A stretch of DNA of 64,000 nucleotides. Origin: Fimbriimonadia bacterium. Lineage in GTDB: Bacteria; Armatimonadota; Fimbriimonadia; Fimbriimonadales; GBS-DC. Within the stretch, counting starts at the first letter, position 1. Each line of letters begins with the position of its first letter. Both the position numbers and the translations under genes were made by a program. The stretch is taken from positions 1-64,000 of the forward strand of contig JAHCHP010000006.1 in NCBI GenBank assembly GCA_026129765.1. Reading direction: 5' to 3'. A model generated the notes under the pieces. The model was not told the DNA's origin. It saw nothing but the letters and a program-made list of their open reading frames with translations, and searched no databases. Shown here one piece after another: positions 44,215 to 53,466 of the stretch.

Positions 44215-45723
44215 TTAGCAGCCGTTTCCGAAGTTGAACAACACCAACAGCAGGTCTTCGTCATTGACCACGCCATCACCGTTCAAGTCTGGATTGCAGC
44301 CGTCGCCGCCAAAGTTAAACAGCACTGTCAGCAGATCTTCGTCGTTGACACAGCCGTCGCCATTCGCGTCACCCGTCACAGGCAGGAAAGTTTTCACATT
44401 GTCCACTGTGATGGGGCGGGTCGTGCTGTTATCCACAATCAACTCGCGGTAGCCCATATACATGGTTCCAAGATTGGACTCGGTGGTTCCGCAGAACTGC
44501 ATGCCATCGCCCAAAGAGCCATAGGTTCCGCCGAAGGTTCCTTTGACTTTGTTGCCGTCCACTTCCAGACGCAGGCGATACCAGCCGCTGCTGATCGAGC
44601 TTAACTGAATTTCGCCCAGCGTTGCCCAGTACGGGCTGGAGTCGCGGCTGTCGCCGCCATCCTTCGCGTCGACCAAGCGGATGTATCCTTGGGTTGCGCT
44701 TCGGAAGTAAACCCAGGCGACGCCAGTAATGCCGCAAGCGTTCGGAACGGTGCCGATGTAAGGCGTGTTGTAGAACGACTCTGACGATCCCATGATACCG
44801 ACCGCCCACGACTCGGTTTCTGTGCCGGAGCGCAGGTTGGCATCGACATAAACATACAGCTCATAGCCGCCTTTGCCATTGAAGATATAGTTTGTGCCAG
44901 CCTGATTACCGCCGCCTGCCCAGTCCCAGCCAATCAGCGCGTTGCCGCCTTGAGGTGAAGGGCTGCTGAGAGCGTTGGGGTTGAAAATGCTCAGGAAGAT
45001 GGGGTCAATCACGCGGGGATTACGGAACGCGCCGGTCCAATTATTGATGGTTTCTCCTTCAAACTGCGCGTCGAAGTTCTCGGTCACGGGGAACACCGGC
45101 GGCGCCACCATGTTTGAGAAACCGGGTGTTCGGGGCATCAGACCAAAATCGCGCCCATTGTTGTTCGTGTCTCGTCCGTCGATGTACCGAGAGATCGATT
45201 GATTAGTAGTGTCTGTCCCAGCCGAGTCGCCGTCGATACTGGTGTAGTTGCCCCAGATGCCCGTTCCAATTTGCGGGAGAATCTCTGCCGGGATCGGATT
45301 GATTTTGTTGGTCTCGTACGCAATCGCATCGATAACGTTACCCGTAGAATCTTTCAAAGCCGTCCACTCTTGATCATTTTCCCACAGGTCTTGAGACAGC
45401 CCTGTATTGGGATGGATGACCACGAAGTTGACGTTTGGCACAAGCGGGGAGCCAATCACATAGAACTGACCCGGCTGCAAAACAGTACCGCCTGGAATCA
45501 TGTAGTCGGGATTGTTATCGGGGTTTGTTGTGGAATCTCCCGATTCCAGTACCCAACCCGAAATGTCAACGGCTGTCGAGCCTGCGTTGTATAGTTCGAA
45601 AAATTCGCGATTATCTACGCCCGAGTCATCATACTGGAATTCGTTAATGACGACCTGCGCGTTCGCGGACATCAATGAAGCGACAATGAAGCCGGTAAAT
45701 GCCGACCCAAACAATTTTCGCAT
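44215..45723 (-). CDS. Secreted lamin-tail-domain protein with C-terminal dockerin-like repeats
   Basis: A 502-residue exported protein with a signal peptide (LFGSAFTGFIVASLMSANAQ). A lamin-tail domain (VVINEFQYDDSGVDNREFFELYNAG, about residues 24-125) is typical of secreted, often nuclease- or adhesin-linked proteins. A second beta-sandwich domain (about 220-430) looks like a concanavalin-type fold. The C terminus carries two Ca-binding repeats, GDANGDGCVNDEDLLTVLFNFG and PDLNGDGVVNDEDLLLVLFNFG, homologous to those at the end of the 34719 product. A minus-strand TATAAT sits about 40 bases upstream, with AAAGGAGG just before the ATG. Confidence 0.8.
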   Translation of the reverse strand: MRKLFGSAFTGFIVASLMSANAQVVINEFQYDDSGVDNREFFELYNAGSTAVDISGWVLESGDSTTNPDNNPDYMIPGGTVLQPGQFYVIGSPLVPNVNFVVIHPNTGLSQDLWENDQEWTALKDSTGNVIDAIAYETNKINPIPAEILPQIGTGIWGNYTSIDGDSAGTDTTNQSISRYIDGRDTNNNGRDFGLMPRTPGFSNMVAPPVFPVTENFDAQFEGETINNWTGAFRNPRVIDPIFLSIFNPNALSSPSPQGGNALIGWDWAGGGNQAGTNYIFNGKGGYELYVYVDANLRSGTETESWAVGIMGSSESFYNTPYIGTVPNACGITGVAWVYFRSATQGYIRLVDAKDGGDSRDSSPYWATLGEIQLSSISSGWYRLRLEVDGNKVKGTFGGTYGSLGDGMQFCGTTESNLGTMYMGYRELIVDNSTTRPITVDNVKTFLPVTGDANGDGCVNDEDLLTVLFNFGGDGCNPDLNGDGVVNDEDLLLVLFNFGNGC

Positions 45724-45804
45724 GGTAAAACCTCCTTTGCTTTTACTAAAACAATATTATACCCTGAAAAAATAAGTGGATGCGCGTGGAGTGGTATAAT
45801 AGGA

Positions 45805-46227
45805 GGCGATGGTGGTGAGAAGATGATGGTATTGGAAAATTTCCTCAAGAATAAGTAGGAAAAGCTTTAAAAGCAGTAGCACAAGTACTTGGGTTAGGTT
45901 CTTCTGCGCTTATGGCTCAAATCGTCTTTCCACAGGTGACCCTGAGAGTCTCGGAAGATCATCCATTCGTTATACGGAAGGTGAAGCGTGGTAACAAGCT
46001 CTTGATGAATTGGGTGAGGCAGGTAGATATCGGCCCATTTTTCCCCCTGCTGCTTTTAATCGCGAATCTATCTATCAGAAAGACGAACAGAGTGTGATAT
46101 GATTTATCTTTTGGATACGAAGGTTATGTGGAGACGGATTGCGCCTCCCAACCATTACATTTTTTCGCGCGATTTACTGAGATTTCAATTGTCGAAGCTA
46201 AATAGGTATTATGACATTCATCAATAA
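45805..46227 (+). pseudogene. Decayed toxin-antitoxin relic (PIN/VapC-like)
   Basis: In this gene-poor gap a 42-codon frame at 46099-46227 starts MIYLLDTKVM, nearly the start of a PIN-domain toxin (MIYLLDTNVL), then diverges and stops. It overlaps by ATGA a frame upstream that ends FPPAAFNRESIYQKDEQSVI and is broken by a stop and a frame change, as a decayed antitoxin would be. Both are too short to be functional. A TATAAT lies at about 45793. The evidence is mainly the first ten residues plus gene order, so the call is tentative. Confidence 0.4.
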
Positions 46228-46242
46228 CTTGGAGGTATGGAT

Positions 46243-48924
46243 ATGAGAAAATTCGTACGAGGGAGCCTCAGCGCCGTTCTCTGCTTTGTTTTGCTGTTGG
46301 GACTTTACGCGCAAGACGCGCCTGAAAGCCCCCGACCTGCGCAAGACGAACAACGAGGGGATGCACGCTCACGCGCTTTGGAACTTCTGCAAGGGCGTGA
46401 GCGCGCGCCAGAGAAGCCCAAGACATTTGAGGAAGTTGTAAAAGACCACGAAAAAATAGAAGGCTTGTTCACCTTCTACCGCAAGAAGAACGACCTCTAT
46501 ATGGAAATCCGCCCAGATCAATTGGGAGAACTCTATATGCTGCAAGCCACCAGCAGCACAGGCACCAGCAGCGGATTGGTGGCAGGGGTGCCGATCAACG
46601 ACTTCGTGGTTCGCATAGAGAAAGTGGATGAACAGATTCGCTTTACGCTGCCCAACATCAATTATCGCGCGCCTGAAGGCACGCCCACCGAGCGCGCTGT
46701 ACGCCGGTCTTTTGCCGATTCGATATTGACCTCTTTCAAAGTGGAAGCGACTCATCCTGAGCATAAAACCTATTTGATTAAGGTCGACACGTTCTTGCTT
46801 ACCGATTTCAATCGTATCGGCAGTCGTTTGGCGGCTGGACCCGGCAACTATGTGGTCGATAGGGAGAAGACCTTTTTTGATGAGGTCAAAGCGTTTCCGC
46901 TCAACACTGTCTTTCGGGTGAGCTATACCTTCAACAGCCCAGGCAGTGGTTTGGCAGGCGCGGCAGGCGCAGCCTTGACCCCAGGTCCCCGTACCTTGAT
47001 TGATTCGCGATCGGTGCCAATCAAAATGACCTATAACTTGTTCGCGCTGCCGGTGAATAATGGTTATCAGCCACGTTTGAATGACCCGCGGGTCGGCTAT
47101 TTTACGGCAGACTTTACCGATTTCGCGAAAGATAAAACCGACAATCAGCAGGTGCGGTATATCTTACGATGGAAGTTGGAAAAAGCGGACCCGAACGCTG
47201 CTATTTCGCCTCCGAAGGAGCCGATTGTCTTCTATCTGGATAATGCGATTCCTATGGGGTACCGGGACGCGCTGCGCGAAGGGATTCTGATGTGGAATAA
47301 AGCCTTTGAGAAGGTAGGGATTCAAAACGCGATAGAAGTGAAACAGATGCCGGACGATGCCGACTGGGATCACGCCGATATGCGCTATAACATTTTGCGT
47401 TGGGTGACCTCGCCAGCAAGCGGTTATGCGGTGGCGCAGTTCCGGGAAAATCCGCTGACAGGTCAGATATTGAATGCCAGTATCACCTTCGATGCCAACA
47501 TGGCGCGTTTTTCCAATGTGGAGTATGATCAGGTGGTGGAAAACGCCAAAGATTGGCTGGCGCGTATGATGCCTCCTGCCGAGCCAATCGCCAACGAGCG
47601 ATGCTGCGACTACGCCGCGCAGATGCGAAATGAAGCCGCTATCGGCTATATGGCGATGGAACTGCTGGAAACGGTTCAGGACCGACAGGGTTATGTGCAT
47701 CAATATCTTCGCGAAGTCGCGGCGCACGAAATGGGACATATCTTGGGACTGCGCCATAACTTTATCGCCAGCAACATGCTTTCAATTGAGCAGGCGCATG
47801 AGGTTGCTCTGACACAGCAGAAGGGTATCGTCAGCTCTGTGATGGATTACAATCCCGCCAATATCGCGCCGGACGGCATCAAACAGGGCGACTACTTCAA
47901 CACAACGATTGGACCCTATGACTACTGGGCGATAGAATATGGTTACATGTTCTTGGATGCCGCTTCATGCGAAGCGGAACTTCCCAGATTGAAGGCGCAT
48001 GCTTCTCAAAATACCAAACCTGAGTTGGCGTTTGCCACCGACGAGGATACACTTCACGATTTAGACCCGCGTGTCAATCGCTTTGATATGAGTAATGATA
48101 CGCTCCGGTTCGCGAAAGAGCGTATGGAGTTGTCGCGTCGTTTGATGAAGCGGGCAGAATTGCGGTATCCTGAGCAAGGCGAAAGCTATGCGCAATTCCG
48201 CAACTCCTTCGCGCGCTCTTTCAACACTTATGCGAATGCCGCGATTCTTGCGACCCGTTACATTGGGGGAGCCTACATCGAGCGTAACTTCCGCGGAGAC
48301 CCGAACGAAAAACCGCCTATCCGCCCTGTGGAAGGCGCGAAGCAGCGAGAGGCGCTCCGAACCCTGCGCAAATATGTTCTGGATGAGAACGCGCTGCGCT
48401 TTTCTCCCGCAACCCTCCAAAAGCTGGGAATCGATTACAATTCGCGTTCGCCAATAGGCTCGCGCCCCGATTTCCCCATCTATACCACGGTCAGCGGATT
48501 GCAGCAGGCGGTTCTTCTGAAGTTGTTCAGCACAACGGTCTTAACGCGAATCCAGGAAAACGAACTCCGCGCGCTGAAGTCGGATCAAACGCTTACGCTT
48601 CCTGAACTTTACCGGGAAGTGTATGAGGCGGTTTGGTCGGAAGTGGATGTGCCTGCGAACAGTAAACCTCGCTCTATTTCGCTGATGAGGCGACAATTGC
48701 AGCGGGGACACCTAACCCAACTGATTGGGCAGTATTTGGCGACCGATAGCCCATTGGGCGGCGATGCCCGCTTATTGGCGACGCGGCAGTTGCGCCGCCT
48801 TTTAGTTGTCGCCACCGACGCGCTGAAGCAGCCCGGTCTGGATGAGTATTCACAAGCGCATCTGGAAGAGGTGCAGCAGCGTATTCGCAAAGCGTTCCAA
48901 GCGCAGATCAGTGTGCCGCTGTAA
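46243..48924 (+). CDS. Secreted zinc metalloprotease, DUF5117/DUF4953-type
   Basis: An 893-residue exported zincin with a signal peptide (GSLSAVLCFVLLLGLYAQ). The zinc site is HEMGHILGLRHNF (catalytic Glu496), the extended HExxHxxGxxH form. The N-terminal part with FYLDNAIPMGYRDALREGILMWNKAF matches the family layout, and the helical C-terminal part runs to the end. Start ATG 46243 was chosen because GGAGG is 7 bases upstream; ATG 46237 is only one base from it. A 14-bp hairpin (48938-48971) without a T-tract follows the stop. Substrate unknown; probable outer-membrane or extracellular peptidase. Confidence 0.82.
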   Translation: MRKFVRGSLSAVLCFVLLLGLYAQDAPESPRPAQDEQRGDARSRALELLQGRERAPEKPKTFEEVVKDHEKIEGLFTFYRKKNDLYMEIRPDQLGELYMLQATSSTGTSSGLVAGVPINDFVVRIEKVDEQIRFTLPNINYRAPEGTPTERAVRRSFADSILTSFKVEATHPEHKTYLIKVDTFLLTDFNRIGSRLAAGPGNYVVDREKTFFDEVKAFPLNTVFRVSYTFNSPGSGLAGAAGAALTPGPRTLIDSRSVPIKMTYNLFALPVNNGYQPRLNDPRVGYFTADFTDFAKDKTDNQQVRYILRWKLEKADPNAAISPPKEPIVFYLDNAIPMGYRDALREGILMWNKAFEKVGIQNAIEVKQMPDDADWDHADMRYNILRWVTSPASGYAVAQFRENPLTGQILNASITFDANMARFSNVEYDQVVENAKDWLARMMPPAEPIANERCCDYAAQMRNEAAIGYMAMELLETVQDRQGYVHQYLREVAAHEMGHILGLRHNFIASNMLSIEQAHEVALTQQKGIVSSVMDYNPANIAPDGIKQGDYFNTTIGPYDYWAIEYGYMFLDAASCEAELPRLKAHASQNTKPELAFATDEDTLHDLDPRVNRFDMSNDTLRFAKERMELSRRLMKRAELRYPEQGESYAQFRNSFARSFNTYANAAILATRYIGGAYIERNFRGDPNEKPPIRPVEGAKQREALRTLRKYVLDENALRFSPATLQKLGIDYNSRSPIGSRPDFPIYTTVSGLQQAVLLKLFSTTVLTRIQENELRALKSDQTLTLPELYREVYEAVWSEVDVPANSKPRSISLMRRQLQRGHLTQLIGQYLATDSPLGGDARLLATRQLRRLLVVATDALKQPGLDEYSQAHLEEVQQRIRKAFQAQISVPL

Positions 48925-48937
48925 GTCGGATTCTACA

Positions 48938-48971
48938 TTCCTTTCCTCCTGAATTTACAGGAGGAAAGGAA
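48938..48971. terminator. Perfect 14-bp hairpin after the metalloprotease gene
   Basis: TTCCTTTCCTCCTG pairs exactly with CAGGAGGAAAGGAA around loop AATTTA. It lacks a U-run, so it may be a weak terminator or a 3'-end stabilising structure. Confidence 0.55.
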
Positions 48972-49044
48972 CCGTTCGGCTTCATTCTGTGGGTGTGGTT
49001 GGCTGATAAAGGTTGGGATGTAGGTATTATATCCATGAGGCAAA

Positions 49045-50049
49045 ATGTCGAAATCTTCACGTAATCGAACGCTGTCACTGACACCACAAGAATGTTACGC
49101 TTACCAACAGCGGTTCTCGCGAATCGGTGGTCCTGTGGATTGTGAAACAATTGAGAATCACATCATTCAACAAGATTTGTTTGAAGTTTTAGATTGGCTT
49201 CCTGAGTCGTGTGTGGATTTAATGGTTGTCGATCCGCCCTACAACCTATCCAAGTCATTCAACTCGATCAAATTTCGCGAAAGTTCCCTCGATGATTATG
49301 CTGGCTGGCTGGAACTGTGGTTGCCAAAACTGATCAGAACCTTGAAGCCAACCGCCTCTGTGTATCTTTGCGGCGATTGGCGTTCATCAGCAGCGATTCA
49401 CTTAGTGGCTGGCAAATATTTGATCACCCGTAATCGGATTACTTGGGAACGCGAAAAAGGGCGGGGAGCGAAATCAAATTGGAAAAATTGTTCTGAAGAT
49501 ATTTGGTTCTTCACGGTTTCGGATGAGTATATTTTTAATGTTGAACAGGTCAAATTGAAGCGAAGAGTCATGGCGCCCTATACTAACGAAGAAGGGGTCC
49601 CTAAAGATTGGGATAGAACCAAGAATGGAAATTATCGTTTGACTCATCCTTCTAATCTTTGGACGGACCTCACGGTTCCCTTTTGGTCGATGCCAGAAAA
49701 TACCGAGCATCCGACGCAGAAGCCTGAAAAACTGTTAGCGAAGTTGATTTTGGCAAGTTCTCATCCTGGCGATTTAGTGTTTGATCCTTTTTTAGGCTCT
49801 GGAACAACGGCAGTGGTCGCTAAAAAATTAGGAAGAAGATATATAGGGATTGAAATAGACCCGCTTTTCTGCGCGATAGCTGAGAAGCGTCTTGATTTAG
49901 CGGAAAAGGACACAACCATTCAAGGCTATTCGCAGGGCGTTTTTTGGGAACGAAACACCCTTGCGGATCAAAAAACCTCTACAAAGACCAACCAGCGCGC
50001 CAACAAGTTATCGCTGTTTAATGCCGATCCTGAGGAGGATGCCTCTTGA
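49045..50049 (+). CDS. DNA adenine/cytosine-N4 methyltransferase (type II RM)
   Basis: A 334-residue amino-methyltransferase of the beta class: catalytic DPPYNLSK (about residues 60-67) precedes the SAM-binding FDPFLGSGTTAVVAKKLGRRYIGIEID (about 252-277). Target-recognition residues lie between (about 95-245). It is followed directly by the nuclease gene, whose TTG start overlaps its stop, so the pair is translationally coupled. No separate specificity subunit is seen. Recognition sequence and methylated base cannot be deduced. Clusters with the endonuclease as a mobile-type RM unit. Confidence 0.88.
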   Translation: MSKSSRNRTLSLTPQECYAYQQRFSRIGGPVDCETIENHIIQQDLFEVLDWLPESCVDLMVVDPPYNLSKSFNSIKFRESSLDDYAGWLELWLPKLIRTLKPTASVYLCGDWRSSAAIHLVAGKYLITRNRITWEREKGRGAKSNWKNCSEDIWFFTVSDEYIFNVEQVKLKRRVMAPYTNEEGVPKDWDRTKNGNYRLTHPSNLWTDLTVPFWSMPENTEHPTQKPEKLLAKLILASSHPGDLVFDPFLGSGTTAVVAKKLGRRYIGIEIDPLFCAIAEKRLDLAEKDTTIQGYSQGVFWERNTLADQKTSTKTNQRANKLSLFNADPEEDAS

Positions 50050-50672
50050 GCATAGTCTCTTTTTTTGATTCGGGTCAATGCTATCACATAGAACAAAGGG
50101 CGATTCAGCTTTTGAATGAACAACCCAGATTCATGTCACCTCAAACGATTCAAAGTCCGCGCGCTGTAGGCGACGCGGTTCAGGCGATCTTATCTGAACA
50201 CTTCCTCGCAATCGCTGAAGAAAGTATCTTTGAATTCGAACCGGCGTTTGCCAGGCGGTCTATGGCAGATTTCGCCTTTACGGATGAAGCGGGGAATCGA
50301 TACATTGTTGATGTAAAAACGCATCGACTGGATACGGAGTTCAGCATGCCTAATTTGACCTCGGTGAAGCGGCTGACCGCTTTCTATGAGTCGGATCAAA
50401 ACTTCTTTTGCTTGTTGCTCGCGCAATACAGGGTTGAAGCAGATCGTCTTTCATTTCGCGAGGTCCATTTTATCCCCATAGAGTTCCTCTCATGGAACTG
50501 TTTAACGATTGGGGCTTTAGGCTGGGGACAAATACAAATAGCCAATGCCAACTTGATTCAAATTGACCGCTCTATTTCCCGCAAAGCTATGGATGTTAAG
50601 TCTTTGCGAAACGATGATGACTTTCTATCCTCAAGAAGTCGCCAAAATTCATCAACGTATGAACTATTTTGA
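50046..50672 (+). CDS. Type II restriction endonuclease, PD-(D/E)xK type
   Basis: A 208-residue nuclease. The metal-binding motif is split as usual: ADFAFTDEAGNRYIVDVKTH gives the Asp and the D-x-K part (about residues 75-94). The surrounding sequence is not identifiable as a known specificity. The TTG start 50046 overlaps the methylase stop (TTGA) and follows the strong RBS GAGGAGG by seven bases, a device that keeps nuclease translation tied to methylase translation. Together with the methylase it protects against foreign DNA and can act as a selfish maintenance unit. Confidence 0.7.
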   Translation: MSIVSFFDSGQCYHIEQRAIQLLNEQPRFMSPQTIQSPRAVGDAVQAILSEHFLAIAEESIFEFEPAFARRSMADFAFTDEAGNRYIVDVKTHRLDTEFSMPNLTSVKRLTAFYESDQNFFCLLLAQYRVEADRLSFREVHFIPIEFLSWNCLTIGALGWGQIQIANANLIQIDRSISRKAMDVKSLRNDDDFLSSRSRQNSSTYELF

Positions 50673-50708
50673 GAAAATGAAGTCCTATTGGGAATCAAAG
50701 TAATGCCC

Positions 50709-52658
50709 TCAAATATATATCTTGTAGGTAGGGACATCCAGAATCATACCGATGATTGCCCACAAGGAACCGGTGGTAAAATCCCCCAAAATGAGTCCCA
50801 ACGCGAAAGGCGCGCCGAAGCGGTGAGCGCGAATGCCGCCGAAGCGGATCAGCAGGCTTTTGAACAGCCACCCCAAAAGGAAAGCGAACCAGAAATAGTC
50901 GACCGCGTAACTGATGCCCAGCGCATAGCCAGCGGGATGGAGCGGCCACCAGGCGAACGTGTTGCGGAGAGCGCGCAAACCTGCCACCAGCAAACCGCCT
51001 CCAAAGAAATAGTACCAGCGGTTCGGGTTGCGGTAGGGGTCTTCGGTGAGCCAGCTGTTCAACCTGCCAAACGACTCCTCGCCGACCCACCACTTGAAGC
51101 CCAGAGCTTTTGCTTGCGCGCCATAATCGTAGGTCACGTGCAGGTTCGCCCAGTATACCGCGCCGATTGCCACCACCGAAACCCCCAACATCAGCAATCC
51201 CATGTGAACCAAATTAATCCGGTGTGTCTGCGCCATCTTTAACGCTTCCAACTGATTGGGCATGGGATGGCATCGGTAGCCGCGGTTGAACCAATAGAGC
51301 GACTGCAGCACCGTCAAATTCTGCACCCCCAAATTTTTGACCGTAAAGACATCGAACAGAATGCGCTGGGGGCTGACAAACACGATCTCGTGCGGCACGC
51401 CCAACTCTGCCCGGACACGAGTAATGGAAAACGCCAGAAGAAAATAGATGATGTAAAACAGTGCGGCAACCCACCATGTCAGTTGAAACAGGTGCGCGTA
51501 AAACGCCAAGACCAAGGTGCCGATGCCCAATCCTAACCAGCAGGAGCGATACAGTTTCTTATCCGGGTGATTCTTTGCCTTCCAAGCCGCATGCCAAGCC
51601 TCCGCGAACAGTCCGCGCGCGCCCCAAAACAGCAAGCCCCCCAGCACCAGCCACGCGCCTGCCGATTGCTCGCTCCAGAAGGGGAACCCGCGATTTTGCG
51701 CGCTATCCATGCCGAACACCGCGCCGAACACATGGAACATTTTTCGCGCCACATAAAAAAACCAGCAAGAAAAGACTAAATCCAGAGGGATAAAATAAGC
51801 CAAGCCAATCGCGAAGGGATAGCATGAGATGCGGAAATTGTCGATCGAGTCCCAGGGGCGCGAAGTAAGGAACTGCCGCAAATCGTACAGCTTGATCCAC
51901 TCGATATAAGGCACCGACGGGACCAGCGTATGAAGACCGTTTAAGCCACTGACTCCCATCGCGGTGAAGAATCCTGCCCACAGCGCTTTGGAGCGCCAGA
52001 AAGAATCGCCCGTTTCCACCATCGCCAGAGGTAGTTGGATCAAGGGGAAGGTGAGGCGCTCGTGCTGGGTCCATCGTTGCAACACGAGGTAGTTCAAACA
52101 GAGGAACATGACGACAAAGGTCATGATAAGTCCAGCCCACAATAGGAGCGGGCGCAGCCAAACGAGCAGCGTTGCCGGGTGATAGGGATTGGAACTGCCT
52201 TCATAGAAGCCCTTCAGCGCGTCCCGATCCCATACAAAGAACTGCTCCGGAATAAAAGTAAAAAATCGTTCGCGCCACCCTTTTTCTGGCGTGCCATACC
52301 ATTCAGCATGTCCTAACGCGCCGAACATGTTTTGGAGCATATCGTGACCGGCAAAAACTGCGCCCGTCACGATGATCACATAGATAACGATCAATTCCGC
52401 GGGCGTCAGCGAGCGCTGGGGTTGGAACCGCCCCCAGAACCGGTTCGCCATCACCAACAAAAAGAGCAGGAAGATCGGCGTGATGAACAGGGGCAGGCTG
52501 GTGATATCCAGCGTGTACCAACGCACCTCCATGATCGTGATCCAGAAGGTGTTAAGAATCATCAACGCCAATCCAATTAGCAAGGCGCGCGCTGTGATAC
52601 CGCGCCCTGTTGGAGGCGAAGGGGGAGGGGAGGCTTGCGGTTCGGAACCCGATTTCAC
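50709..52658 (-). CDS. DUF6785-family multi-spanning membrane protein
   Basis: A 649-residue integral membrane protein with around 14 hydrophobic segments. The N-terminal region (TLDITSLPLFITPIFLLFLL, then LTPAELIVIYVIIVTGAVFAGHDM) and the RVRAELGVPHE pattern match the DUF6785/6784 families, common in Armatimonadota and Planctomycetota with unknown role, possibly transport. It overlaps the preceding gene (53374-52655) by 4 bases, indicating coupled expression. The stop lies beside the convergent RM pair, about 37 bases from the endonuclease stop. Confidence 0.72.
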   Translation of the reverse strand: MKSGSEPQASPPPSPPTGRGITARALLIGLALMILNTFWITIMEVRWYTLDITSLPLFITPIFLLFLLVMANRFWGRFQPQRSLTPAELIVIYVIIVTGAVFAGHDMLQNMFGALGHAEWYGTPEKGWRERFFTFIPEQFFVWDRDALKGFYEGSSNPYHPATLLVWLRPLLLWAGLIMTFVVMFLCLNYLVLQRWTQHERLTFPLIQLPLAMVETGDSFWRSKALWAGFFTAMGVSGLNGLHTLVPSVPYIEWIKLYDLRQFLTSRPWDSIDNFRISCYPFAIGLAYFIPLDLVFSCWFFYVARKMFHVFGAVFGMDSAQNRGFPFWSEQSAGAWLVLGGLLFWGARGLFAEAWHAAWKAKNHPDKKLYRSCWLGLGIGTLVLAFYAHLFQLTWWVAALFYIIYFLLAFSITRVRAELGVPHEIVFVSPQRILFDVFTVKNLGVQNLTVLQSLYWFNRGYRCHPMPNQLEALKMAQTHRINLVHMGLLMLGVSVVAIGAVYWANLHVTYDYGAQAKALGFKWWVGEESFGRLNSWLTEDPYRNPNRWYYFFGGGLLVAGLRALRNTFAWWPLHPAGYALGISYAVDYFWFAFLLGWLFKSLLIRFGGIRAHRFGAPFALGLILGDFTTGSLWAIIGMILDVPTYKIYI

Positions 52659-53374
52659 TTCAGTTTCGCGCTGGTGAGCTCAACCTTCATCGTCAGCGTG
52701 CCTTCCGCCCGTTTCTGGGTGAAGGTCATCTGCACAATACCCACTTTGGGTGACAGCCAGCCATTCAGATCCATTTTTCCGGTTCTGGAGTCTTCGCGTG
52801 TGCCTTCCACATAATAAGCCGCGAAACTGCCTGCAGGGGTCTTTACCGTTCCCTTGCGTTTGAACTCCAACTGGGTATGCCGGGTATAGCCTCCTGGCAT
52901 TTGCTGCTTGCCCGAGTCATATTTCATGCCGATTTTCATAAGCCCGGGCGTATTCACAATAAAGCCGTCTTTGTTGTTGACCCATTCGGTTTTACCGGCA
53001 ATAATCCGCCCGTGCAGTCTTTCGGAGCCGTCGGGCGTGAAGGAAATAAGATCAACCAACTTCTCCTCCTGTACCCGGGGCGTGCCTTGAAGCATCACTT
53101 CTTGCTTGGATGTTTCGGAACGCTGAAGCACGACGCGCCCTTTCGGGTCTTTTAAGGTTTTTGCCAAAATGACCTCATTGCGTGTCCCTTTGATATCCAC
53201 CGTCATTTTCTGATTATTTTGGGGATTCACCGCTTCCAACTTGCCAGTCATCCGGTGAGTGAGCGAATCGCCCGGTTTGCGCGCCCGCGTTTTTTCGCCT
53301 CCGCTTTGCGCCATCAACAACGAACCTGCCGTTACTGCCAAAAGAACCGCCACTGCTGCTTTTGTCTTTTTCAT
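52655..53374 (-). CDS. Secreted beta-rich protein coupled to DUF6785 (LolA/DUF-like)
   Basis: A 239-residue exported protein with signal peptide (TKAAVAVLLAVTAGSLLMAQ). The body is beta-rich and charged; the segment VKTPAGSFAAYYVEGTREDSRTG followed by WLSPKVGIVQM recalls DUF-type proteins that measure or hold lipid or glycan in the periplasm. Start is ATG 53374, not the upstream one: GGAGGAG lies 6 bases before it and the signal peptide begins there. The stop overlaps the ATG of the DUF6785 gene. Family not firmly identified. Confidence 0.55.
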   Translation of the reverse strand: MKKTKAAVAVLLAVTAGSLLMAQSGGEKTRARKPGDSLTHRMTGKLEAVNPQNNQKMTVDIKGTRNEVILAKTLKDPKGRVVLQRSETSKQEVMLQGTPRVQEEKLVDLISFTPDGSERLHGRIIAGKTEWVNNKDGFIVNTPGLMKIGMKYDSGKQQMPGGYTRHTQLEFKRKGTVKTPAGSFAAYYVEGTREDSRTGKMDLNGWLSPKVGIVQMTFTQKRAEGTLTMKVELTSAKLK

Positions 53375-53436
53375 AGGGTCTCCTCCTGTCTCAACGATTC
53401 CACCTGACCGCCTCAACTCCTGCGGTTTCGCGCAGG

Positions 53437-53442
53437 TATAAT
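53437..53442 (+). promoter_or_regulatory. -10 box of the thiamine gene cluster
   Basis: A perfect TATAAT 25 bases upstream of thiG. No clear -35 box and no TPP-riboswitch consensus (CTGAGA segments) are visible in the short leader, so control by thiamine is not via a riboswitch here. Confidence 0.5.
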
Positions 53443-53466
53443 TCTTGAGAGAGCAGGTGAATAAGT

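Noticed and set aside
53401..53466. TPP riboswitch before thiG
   Set aside because: The leader is only about 25 bases after the -10 box and lacks the CTGAGA-type core.
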